This document shows positions 11,659 to 23,454 of a stretch of DNA of 64,000 bases, piece by piece. The notes under the pieces are model-generated. The model worked only from the letters and a program-made list of their open reading frames with translations. It was not told where the DNA came from and ran no database searches. Location of the stretch: contig NW_019774681.1 of assembly GCF_001039355.2 (NCBI RefSeq), positions 1 through 64,000 of the forward strand, read 5' to 3'. Source of the DNA: Lingula anatina. Lineage: Eukaryota; Brachiopoda; Lingulata; Lingulida; Lingulidae. The position numbers and the translations under genes are program-made. The stretch's first letter is position 1. Each line of letters opens with the position of its first letter.

Positions 11659-14342
11659 TTTCCAAGTAAAAACAAAGAATATTGAAGTATGTAATCCTCA
11701 TGTCAAAAATGTCTTGGATTCTAATAATTGTAATAGGTCTAATTGCATATATAGGCAATATTGATGTTGTAGGTATATTATAAAACCATAGCATATGATT
11801 TATGAAAAAGGAGTATCATTTCCAAATAGCTACGTCAGCCACCATGCTATAAAACCTATCGATACAGTATGAACCTTAAAGACATGGAACCAGACCAGGT
11901 AAAATAGCATCAAATAAAAAACATTATATTATGAAAGAGAAATAAACATTTGAGTATGAAATCAGATTTTCAAACAGCTACTCTAGGCATTTTTTTCAAG
12001 GAAAAATGGTGTTCGATCTTTCAGTACTACCTTTTGATAAGTCAACCATTGGCCTCTACCCTTCCCTGACCAGAGAATTCCCTCTGTAACATCTTGGAAA
12101 ACGGCACTCAGCACATAGTGCAATGGGCAGGAATGTGGAGAAATTACTCTAGCTGTGAAGAGAATGGGCATACAAATGTGTACTTCTTTAATTTGAGATT
12201 CCAAGTTTTTTTTTATGAAACTGCAATGAACATGGCCTTATTTTGTGTAGTCAAATTGCCAGATAAAAAGCTCTCTACGCGAATAAAAATAACACAATCA
12301 GATAGACTGTATTTCACCTGTTCAAGTGTTTAGATGACTACAAAAAGCTGCAATGTACTGAAAACATCAATAAAATGCCAAAGCATCCACGCCATTTTTA
12401 TTGTCCACCAGTAACCACATCCATGAAATATCATTTTTCAAATTTGTATGATTTTACTGGATTAACTTAAGTAAGAACAGAATGGCCAGAAATATTCAAA
12501 ATTGAGGCAACTTTTTTGATAATAGTTGTGATTTTACAGAGAAAGATAATTTAAAAAGAGAATATTGATCGTAAGGTGTAAAAAATCCAATTTTATCAAC
12601 CTTACCATGTTTATAGCACTAAAGGTATTTTTAGTAATCAAGTATTCTTGGAATCTCAATTCAAAATTGTGCGATCAGCATTCAGAGAACAATCCACTTC
12701 AACAATGCTGGTTAGAACCCATTGCTGACCTTTGCTGGGGAAGGGCAATTTTCTGTTTTCCTGTTTTCATAGGTAGTGCTGTGATTAGATTTCATTACAT
12801 GCTGTGGCATATTGTAGTTTTTAATGTCCTACCTAGCTTTTTTTAATTTCTGAAAAAATATTATTGATATTATTTGTATGTGTGTGTATGTGAAAATGGG
12901 TGATTGTCAATTTATTCTCTTAATGAGCAGTTATCAAAACAATTCTAATTCATCAGATACGCTGGAGTTGAGTAAAAGAAGTTTTTGGTATTTTGACCTC
13001 GTGTTATGTTGAACAGAGGATACTACAGAGGGAATTTAGTGTTTCATAATTTGAAATTCATTTGTGGTAAAAATAGAAACGTATAAGGTGATAATTGTAC
13101 CTTCCCTACTTCACATCTGGCCCTTAATTACCACTTATCAGCAACAATTCTTGTATATTTATATAGCATACTTCCAGAGTAAAATGTGAATGTACAATGA
13201 TGTGGATTAATTTCAATAAAGCACAGGATTTTTGTTCTCTCTTTGATATTCTGCAGTTTAGCAGATCATAACATTGATCCTTATCTTTTAGATCTTGGCA
13301 ATTTCAGGAGAGAGGAGCCATTCATTTTTACCTGGTGTTTTTTGATGAGCACCTGATTGATTTTAGCTTTCTTGCTTTCTTTGAATAAGCTGACCTTATT
13401 CTGTCAACAGCAGTTGTAAGAGATATCAATTCTGAAGGATAAAAGTCGGTAGTGATATGGTCTAACAGGTCCTCATGGGTATTTTTGCAGAGGTGGTTTA
13501 CTATAATATTTATGACTTGACATTCATGACAGAGATGTTCACAAGGATTAAACATGTTTTACCTGTTGTTGCAATATCAGCGTTCACCTTATTACAACAC
13601 TGATCATGTAAAACTGACAATGACAAAATTATTTTGTCTCATTATCTTTATGAAATGATATATCTAATTATGTACGTCATATTATGGGTTATTTGATTAC
13701 TGTTTCTCAGGGTTCATTGTCAAGTTCTATTTTCTGTTTAATTGTAAAGAATAGGGTTATATATAGTTACAAACTAGAGAATTTGTGAGGTTTTAATATT
13801 TCCTTACTAGTAAGAAAAAAATCATTAGAGTTTTTTTATTATTTTTTTTTTCATTTCAGTATCATGAAATATTTCATTATACATTTGTGAAAGGAACAAT
13901 TCTAAAAAATTGTCATAGTAAAATGTTTATATTGTTTTAATTTTTATTAATGTTTTCTTTTCTTTATTTTATCAATCATGATCTATATTCAAAGACATTG
14001 TAGATAGGATATATGTCAATAGAAAAGGGGCTTTAAAATGAGAAAAGACACAATTCCAATGTACTCCTATAATCACAAGCTTTTTTCTTCACTACTCAAT
14101 GCCAGGAGGCATGTAAGTCTCTAAATCTGATTGCATTGAGCAAGAGTCCCTCTGGAATTGGTGCACATTAGCTAGGTAAAAAAAAAAATCATAGTGAACA
14201 GTCCCTATTATTAATACAATGTCTGCTTAGCCTGGACTTCAGATGCTTGTGGACAGCCATGAGAACGGTCAGAAAACTAAAGCCTGCTCAGACCTGTGTG
14301 ACTTTGGCTAGTTCTGATACTTGCTCTTTACTCAGACCATGT

Positions 14343-14656
14343 CAGGCCTACCCAACTACCAGACTCGGCACCGAATGATCCTGAATTCTCCGGTAGATCG
14401 TACCACAATACCAGTTATCAAGGTGTGTATCAGTACGCGCTTCTAAGTATCAGACGCGACGCCGCTCTTGCCGAGTACGCAATGTGATAGTGATGATTCT
14501 CAGTGGGGTTGGAAAGTATTGCATCTCATCTCAAAATTTGTTCTGGGGTAAGATACTGTGAAATGCGTACTGACGCACACCTTGAAAATGGTGTGGTCCA
14601 ATCTACTGGTAAATTTGGGATCATTTGGTGCCAAGTCTGGTAGTTGGGTAGGCCTG
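14343..14656. mobile_element. 314-bp MITE with long TIRs and 5-bp target-site duplication
   Basis: The ends are CAGGCCTACCCAACTACCAG and its reverse complement. The inverted similarity runs inward for roughly 100 bp per arm with scattered mismatches (for example AAGGTGTGTATCAGTACGC against its partner near 14567-14585). CATGT flanks both sides exactly (14338-14342 and 14657-14661), marking insertion of the whole unit. It has no coding capacity, so it is a non-autonomous DNA transposon. The 5-bp duplication does not match the common 2-bp Tc1/mariner, 3-bp Harbinger or 8-bp hAT sizes; the superfamily is not assigned. Confidence 0.88.
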
Positions 14657-15293
14657 CATGTGCTCACCACTTCAACAATACCATTTTCTTGGTAGCCATG
14701 TATTGTGACATCTATTTTCGTAAATATACTAGTTGCTATCAGTGCCCTATTTTTGTAGATTTATATAGACCTTTCCAGATATGACAACATAATCATAAAG
14801 TCACGTGGCATATGATGCAAGGGATGCTTTGGTTACTGCTTAATCTGCCTAGAGTAAAAGTGAAAATTTTCACTTTGCTAAGTGAACGATAGCTGGTTTA
14901 TATATTTTATGAGAGTATCGGGTGATTTCATAACATCACGTTAACATCTAATTAAGAAGGAAAAGTTTTTGGAATCAGATTTTTTTTTGGGGTGGGGTGT
15001 GGTGGGGTAGCAGAGTTCCAGGCAGTGCAACTAGTGATCACAGTATATTGATTTCATTTACAAGTTTATCTTCATTCAACATTAATATATTTGCATGTGT
15101 ACTTATATGGTGTTACAGGCAGTTGATATAAGATTAAAATCCTTACATGTGTCATAGGCCTTCTGCTAGGTATTGTGAATTTGCACGAAGGTGCCAAAAT
15201 AAGGTAATATACAACAGAGCAGGTATTTAAATTATATGTATATATTGATTTTTGAAGGCAAAAAAATCTTGATTTGTATGTCAAACATCGTAA

Positions 15294-15654
15294 CTATAGG
15301 TTAATGTGACTGTGTTTGACACTAGAAAGCTCTGGGGTGGATTTTAGGTGCTTAAAAAATTTAGCTTTAGAAACAGGTCCCTGGTCCACAGTTGACTTGA
15401 AAGTGACAGTAATGTAGTTAGACCAAGGCTCTCCCCAGAGAGCTGTCCAGCCTTCATTTGGTCTGCCATTAGCCTCAAAAGAAGGCCTGTATTTCCAAAT
15501 ATGTCTGGATGGCTTAAATGATTTTGGGGTTGGTTGGTAGGGCTTGCTTGGGTTGGACTCCTTGTAAATTGATGATCGAATTACAGTTTCACATTTTGAA
15601 CCCCCTGTACCCCAAATCCTGGGCAAACTCCAGAGTTGGACCAAATGTGACACC
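15294..15654 (-). CDS. Unidentified ORF or exon, Trp/Pro-rich, possibly an orphan exon or pseudogene
   Basis: A roughly 119-codon open frame with no ATG at its start (the first in-frame codon usable is GTG) and an in-frame stop shortly upstream. It would need an acceptor near 15655, where CCAG is present but with a poor pyrimidine tract. The peptide looks protein-like rather than random: it contains KPSRHIWKYRPSFEANGRP and NEGWTALWGEPWSNY, then a charged stretch ending SSVKHSHINL and a stop. I do not recognise the family. It may be the last exon of a minus-strand gene or a retrocopy fragment. Confidence 0.3.
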
Positions 15655-17519
15655 CTGGTTTCTTTTCAACAGATATCTTATTTGTACATCATGTTAATAT
15701 GTAACCAAAATGTTGAATAAAGTAAACACAAAAATGTGAATGCCAACCATTAGGTACATTAAGTTAATTATTGTGGTTTGTTTTGTTGGAGACGGATCTT
15801 ATGCCTGACAAATCTCACTTACTAGTTCTACTTAGACGATAGGCGAAAATTGAAATTTGCCATAATGGTAAAGGTCAGATTTCATTTAGCTTAGATATAT
15901 TAGTAAAGATATTTGAAGTTGAAGAAGCTGGCAGATATTTGATCTGAAGTTTATGTTATGTTTGCAGAAGCTTTTGTTTCAGTTTTTTTTCCTTCTGTTC
16001 AGTGACGAATGATGGTGCCCATATTTCAGAAGATTAACAGTTCCTATTTGTCCCATTAATAATTATTTCCGTACTCTGTGATACATTTGAACCACAAAAA
16101 AAGAATATATTCACAACCAGATTCAGCTCAATGATACTTAAACATTTCACACTAACCTGTAGTCCATATAGACAACTTTTATAAAAAGTGATGACACATT
16201 CATAACATTAACATCAAAGTTTTGACAACTTTAATTGCATCTTCTGTTGTAAACACTAACTGATAATATTTCCAGTGCAATAGCCCATTAGAAATCGTAT
16301 CAATTCTAGGTAATCTGTTCATTATGTATGTTGTTTCACATTAGATAAATACCTGTAAGATTATGCTGTATTTCATTTCACATCGTTATTCGTACTGGGT
16401 TTTTTTTTCATAGGCTTGACTTTCCTGTTGGGTATCAGTAGGGAAGTTTATTTAACTACATCTGTAGGGGGCTGATTATGGGAAATGATGGACTGTCTGG
16501 CTGGAAGTTGGTGCTTAAATTTGGTGTTTGACAGTGGGTCAATGGGCTGTGTGTTAAAGGAGACCTGTGAATAGCACATTATTGCCCACAGGAATAATAA
16601 TTTTTTTAATGGCCCAGCCACCCTCAGTGTTTTCCTGTTTGGTTGAATGTAACTTATGCACTTTATGGTTATTTAATGACAACTTATTGTAGGAGAAAAC
16701 CTCACCTGTTAATTGCTTTGAAATGGGATAGAATAGAGTTCTTGATATGTGTTTAGACTTTTGCTTTCATTGTTGGAGGCTTGCCTAATGGGCAACTAGT
16801 GATTTTTGGTGTTTTGGGTTAGAGCAATAAAAGATGCCCACGTGGGATTTCAACAGATTTGTTTTATTGTATTGAAAGTGATCTTACAGGGTCTGTTAGT
16901 GGCACTTAGACTTAGGAAAAAGCAAATGAAGATTTTCCAAGCATTAGGAGCATTTCTAATACTACAGTAACAGACTGTTGTTATATCGAGTTTCATCCCC
17001 ACCCTTTAAAACACAGGCATACATTTTACTTTTCTACACTTGGATTGGTATCACATGATAAAATTAAAAACAAAAGCAATAAAAATTCAACAATGAGTCA
17101 CTTTAATTGATGTTTTTTAGAAGCCAAATATTGATATAATATTTGCTCCTGTCCCCTAGATAGTTGCTGCAAGTCTCTGTCATGAAATGTTGTGATTTTC
17201 CCCTTTTTAAGGATCCTATTTTTTCTCAGTGATGTAATGTAGGGTTCTGTGTTGTTCAATAGGTCATTTGATATCAAGACACATGGCTTATTGCAGACCT
17301 ATTGTATATTTTTACCAGACCTTAAAGCCACATTTGAAAATACACTGAAAAATGCCTTTAGGAAAAGTGGAATTTTTTAACCTCAGTTAATTTAAGAAGA
17401 AAATTTGCTATAAATTTTTAATAAGATGACAAAGACGAAAGAAACTTCGATTATATTGTTAATGTTTTGATGATTATTATTACAGATCATCAATTAACAG
17501 ATTTATTTTGTTTTTACAG

Positions 17520-20500
17520 AACCTATTGAAATGGCAATCAAAACAGAGTGAGCCTCTAAGAATGTCAGCCAACTACCAATCCCCAGGGCATATGACCAAC
17601 TCCCCTAGGGACCACATGAACATGGCTGGATATCAACACTCCCCGGTGGGGACCCATTCTCCGCTGACCCCAAATTATCAGTCTCCAGGCCCAGTTCCCA
17701 ACTCCCCCCTCACCCCCAGCTACCAGTCCCAGCAACAGCAGAGTCACAGTGTGCCTAACTCCCCGCGAGATCCCATGGATAATAATAATCACATGTCCAA
17801 GGCGACTGCAGGCGGGGGATATCATGGGATTCTAATGCCTCCGCCCCTGGGGAGGCGGAGAATGCACAGCAATCAAGGCTACATAGGGAACAACAATGTG
17901 AATAATGTGAATGCCAGGAACTACCACCACCAGGCCTCGCCATCACCAGTGTATACTCACAGTGGTTCCCCACATCCGCAGTCTCAGAATGTGTTCCAGT
18001 ACCCAGATCCACCGTACAACATGCGTGGAAATAACTTTCAGAATGACACCATGCAGAATTATGGCCAGCAGATGAACGACCCAAACATGTCGCCCCACAT
18101 GTTGCAAGATGGGAACCAGTTTCAGTTCCAAGCTCCTATTGGGCAGCAATGCATGAACGATCCCAACCCTTCTCCACACGGTCCCCACACCCCTCATACC
18201 CCTCACACACCGGGGGGTCACGCCTCTGCCCCCCACACACCGCATACACCTCATACTCCAATCAACAGAATGCCTGTTGTCCAGCAACAGGGCATGAATG
18301 ACCCCAACATGTCACCCCACCCTACAATGTCCCCACATCACACCATGGCAAAGGACACGACACATTTCCAGTTTCCAGTTGTACGACAACAAATGAATGA
18401 CCCTAATAAATCCCCCCACATGATCAATCAGATGAACATGAGGCAGGTGATGAACGATCCCAACAAGTCGCCTCATGTGATGGTCAAGCAAGCCGAAGCA
18501 TTTACCTTTCCTCCTTTGTCTGTGTCACAGTCAATGAATGACCCCAACTCCTCGCCTCACCCTATGAACACACACATCGCTGCCTTCAACAAACAATTAA
18601 TGGCTACAAACTTTGCCCACTGCAATGACCAGCGTGGGACAGAGCCAAGGTCACCATTTGACCACCGCCCCGATTTGCCAGTGAATAGTTTGAATGTAGC
18701 AGGAATACAAACATCTATGACTGATGACAAGGGAATGGGCCCGTTAAGTGTGGGCGTACCTGTGACATATACAGATACTGGTCAGCCTAGCCCTGCCTCC
18801 TCAGCCACCAGCATGACCACTCAGGGGCTGAGGTTCCAGTCGTCAGGTAACGCTGGGGACGCCATGCTCAGTGCCATCAACTACAATGACAGTGATCTGC
18901 TGCAAGACAGCCATTTTGATGTTGCCAACAATCTCAACAACATCAGTGACAATTTGCTGAGCAATATGAACAGTAGCAGTAACATGAGCCTCGGGGATGG
19001 AGGGCCTCCAACATTTGATCTATTTGAAGGAGACGGCCACGTCAGTGAGCCTTATAACCCACAGGAGCTTCAGCTGCCAGGAGACGCCTTTGGGGACAGC
19101 TCCTCTGGTTTCAGCATGTCTGACAGCATGGATGCTGATAATCCAGGTAGGTACAGAGTGCATTCTGTGACATTTCATCTGTTGCTTGTTTTAGTCCCTG
19201 TGTGGGTACTAGTATGCAAGCTTATCAAAATTGGTGTGATGTTTGTAGTATTGACTCCATCACCTGTATGGTGGCTGTTCCATAGAATTAAAATGATAAA
19301 AGAGGATTTTGAAAAATCAAATACTGTTTTTCTTTTGATCTTTTTAGTTCATTCACCAGCCTTTTTTTTAACTCCAACATTGTTTCAATCGAAATTTTAT
19401 GTTGGTTACTTTTTTTCTCCCAGAATTTAGAGATTTTTCAAAGTTATATGTTTAAGCTAAACATATTTGGCTAACAGAGAGTTCCTCTTATTTACAATTA
19501 TGCTATAATAACTATTGCTGTGTTTTTAAAAATGTTATGATTTAATGTTGGTAGGCTAGTGTTATTATTAATTTACAATTTAAGCCTTTTGTAAATTTAG
19601 AAATCCAGCTGTTTGTGAGAATGCAAAAGATTTATTTTCCTTATTGAATAATTGTGATTTATAAATTAAGCCTTTTTGTCCCCCTCATTATTGCCAAAAA
19701 ACTACAATTTAACCACAACCTGCTATCACATTAACAGTTCTTTGCCAGCTGTTAGAGTTGAATATTTTATAGTAATTCACTTGACATCTTGTACGTAGTT
19801 TTTGTAAGCTAATGGGTAAAAAAATAACATGTGGCTCGCTTAAGAAATATTTCAGCAATTTACTAAAAAAGAGAAAGAAAGAGGAAAAAAGAGAGAAAAG
19901 AGAGTTTTCACAACTCAGAAAATCATGGTGCTACTGAATAATATGTGGTGTTAAAAATATTTCTCATTAGTTAGCTTTCTGTACCATCCTCACACATATT
20001 GACATTAAAATTATAAGCTAATCAGTTACTAGTATTTGTGGTAGTTAAGTGAGCTTGCTGTAGAATTATATATTTTAAAATGTCACTGGCCTGTTAATTA
20101 CAGCTTGATTTCTTCTGCCTAACCTAATTCTGTTGTAGGCAATAAAATGGATATTTCAGCAAGTAAAGTGGAGGTGCCTCCTCCCCCATTTCCATTCCAA
20201 AAAAAAGGGGGGGGGGGGTAAATGTCATTATTATTAATAAATGTGATGTGTCCATGGTTTTTATAGAAAAACAAGATCATACACTGCTCCTTGAAGTGCT
20301 TAATACTGTCACCATCTGTTGGCAAGTTTGTTGTTTTTTTTTCCTGATAAATGTAGATTATAAAAAAAGACTATCCAAATGTTACAAGTTAATTTGCAGC
20401 AAAAAAGTGAATAATTCCAAAATGCAGTTGCGGTCGTATTGAAATTACTGGGTTGCTGAATATATGCAATACAGATAACACATTTCTAGGAAAACCGATA

Positions 20501-23419
20501 AGCCTTTTGTCTTCAAACTTAAAAGAGTGATTGGTATTACTGAAATACAGGTCAAATTTAAAAAATCAGCTTGATCAAACCATTTTCTCCATAAATTACG
20601 TGCATATATGTCTCCCAAACCAAATGAATTATTGCAAAACTTATTATAGAAATCTGACCTAAAGTCATGTGGAGATCTCAGACTTGACTTTAGATTTGAC
20701 CTTTGACCTATATCTCAAGGTCAAAGGGGCTTTTTTTTATTATTTTTTTTGTGAAAAAATATGTTTGTTCCCATTTGCTTTGATATTATGGTGAGAAGAT
20801 ACACTTTGGGTCTTCTTTCATCAACTTGAATTTGGGGCCAACAGTACTTTTGCATGGGCGGAGCGGCCATTTGTTGCCAAAACTGATAACTTTTTTTGTA
20901 ATTCTGGAACTATTAAAGCTAGATACCTCTTGCTTAGTGCAATTTGTAGAGCTTGTCAACTGCACCATTTAAAATGTTTTTTTTTTCATATGGTGTAATT
21001 GTTGCAATGTTTCAAAAAGTTATGCTCAAAGATGAAAATCTTACAAAATGTGAAATCATCCAAAACTAGCAGAGATATGCTCATAGTGACCATTGAATTA
21101 GAATAAAAGTCATATATTGGCAATCTTATTGTGATATTGAATTTGACCTTTGTCCAACTTTCCACCATGACACTGTACTTTGCAAATTTTCCATCCCTTC
21201 AAATCTCCAAAACTGGCAAAGAAACACCCGTAGATAATATTGAACTCGAAAAAGAATACATATATTGGCAATCTTATTGTGACCTAGAATTATACCTTTG
21301 AACGGAAAGGTAAAGCTATCTGGCTGTAACAGGTGTACAGAGAGATTTTATATAGCATAATAAATTAACTGATCTATAAATTTTTAAACTTAAATAAGAT
21401 ACAGATTTTGTTTCATTTATAAAGAAGGAAATATTATTCAATATGTGCATTATTTGATATAAAAAAGTATATCCTTAAATCAGGCATTTTTTTTTTGGGG
21501 GGGGGGGGATGGTGTATAATTATTTTTCATACAGTTGGTCTCATTTTATTATTGTAAATCAATAGAGATAAAAAATCAATGTCCAGGGCCTAAAATGAAA
21601 TCCTGCCCCCAACCTGTGTGGCTGAGGATGAATAATAGGTAAATGAACAAAAGTACTGCTTTTATGTAACTTTGAGATGATATCATTTTCTTGATATGAA
21701 TATTGTGGAAACAAACATTCATGATATCAGTTTATTAGTCCCTGTAATAAGATTTCTGATTCTCAGTAAAGAGGGATTATGTGTGAGGTGAAATGTTGTT
21801 GCTTATTAAGACCAGCACAAGGTCTTTTTTATCAGATTTGATATTGAAACTAAGGCTTCTGTTTGTCTTCCTGGCATGTAAAAAAGGTGTTTAGGAATGG
21901 CAAAGAAGAAGAAGAAAAAAAAACAAAATGCTTTTTCCATTTGTTTCAAAAATATAACAAGTAATGGTTAAAGCAGCATTCAGAACACAATTTTGAAATC
22001 CCTTTCCATTTTCCTTGCTTGCTCTTGCACTCTCGCATTTAATCCCTTCTCTAAACTAGAATCACACCTGTCTGTGTGGGGTTTGTGCAATTATGGTCTT
22101 TTTAGGAAATAATTACAAGGGTGAAAATCTGCTCTGACATGTAACACAGCATGGATAATCGAATATTATATGCCACATGTGAGAGAGAAAGGTGATTTAA
22201 AAACCACCCTTGTTTCTTATAAATATTTTTGGAAGTTAAACTGAAGAGTAACTATGTTGACTAAACATGAGGTGATCACTTGCTTTAGTGGAACCGGGTT
22301 CCATACCCATTTCACCATAACGACTGGGATAAGTTAATATCAAAGTGCTCTTTTTGCCTCGAAATTTCTGGAATTTAAGGTTTTGCTAGACATGCAGGTC
22401 AAAAAAAAAAAAAAAAAAAAAATATTTGGGCTGCAGCTTTGTTCTGTGCTAGAGTTATCTTTGTTTTGTGGGATTTTTTTTTCTAGTGTTTAGGTTGAAC
22501 CAAGTTGCTTTAACAGTCTTAATTTATAAACTGAGGTGTCCATTTTTCATAATCAGCTGTGGTTTGCTCATGTTCATTGGATGTAAAACAAAGAGAAACA
22601 GGTACTAGAACCATATGAATAGGCTGTCAGTCAGATGGAAATCATAAACATGTTTTTATTACCGTTTATAATTTTAAGATCCAAAATATCAACAAGCTGA
22701 GGTTTAAGATCAATAAGTGGAAAAATTTCAGCTAAAAAGAAATCCGGAAAAGGCAGCTCGTGTTCATGTAAAGGATAATTAGAGATTAATATAATATGCT
22801 TATACTCATATTGTAAATTATCATGACTGGAATGAGCTTATCTTATCCTCTTGTATTGATCTTTGAAATACATGTTATTACCTGTGGTCATTTCCGAGGC
22901 TGGCAAGGTAAATTGATATTCCTGGAAAAAAGAAGCAATTTTGCCCGTATATATTATGGTTGCTTTTGTAACAGATTTAAATATGAACCTAGAGTGTGTA
23001 TTACCTTTTTCCAAAGGAAATAATAAATTTGTGCACAAATTCAATGAAGTTTATATTAACCCCAATATAGGACAAGAGCAAAATCACATTTGAGATAAAG
23101 CTACAGATGAATGTGATTTGATCTATAAAATTGTTGTATCATATAACACGATTCACAGCTTTTCTTATCCGAACATGTTTTAATATTTTACCTGTTACCT
23201 GATGTGTATCTGTTGGCACAGAGTGGAGTGTTTTTTTTTTTTCCATGATTTGTACATAATGACCCCATGAGATCATCAGTCATATGGTTGTGCTGTATGT
23301 ACTGATTGTGCTAGTTGAGACCACAGTTCACAATGCTCTGTGGAAGCTCCAGCTTTGTCAGAAGCTAGTTGACTTAACACGATATGTCTCTGATTTTATA
23401 AGACTTCCTGAAACATTGT

Positions 23420-23454
<35 letters not shown>

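Larger units (their letters stand above)
9923..17519. other. Largely non-coding region between atlastin and the ELM2-SANT gene
   Basis: About 7.6 kb with no confidently coding gene. It holds the CRE, the candidate exon at 10187, a (TG)n microsatellite, a complete MITE at 14343-14656 and an unidentified minus-strand ORF near 15.3-15.65 kb. A minus-strand ORF at 13328-13555 (75 codons, several Cys/His) could be a mobile-element remnant but I cannot place it. The region probably contains the promoter and 5' untranslated exons of the plus-strand gene downstream. Confidence 0.5.

Noticed and set aside
11501-11794. ORFs on both strands with Cys-Val or Thr-His repeats
   Set aside because: Translations of the (TG)n microsatellite.
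17565-18287. Minus-strand ORFs of 86-114 codons
   Set aside because: Shadows of the low-complexity coding exon on the plus strand.
19147-19430. C-terminal extension of the first large exon of the ELM2-SANT gene
   Set aside because: Follows a good CAG|GTAGGT donor and has intron composition; the next exon is in phase with the spliced end.
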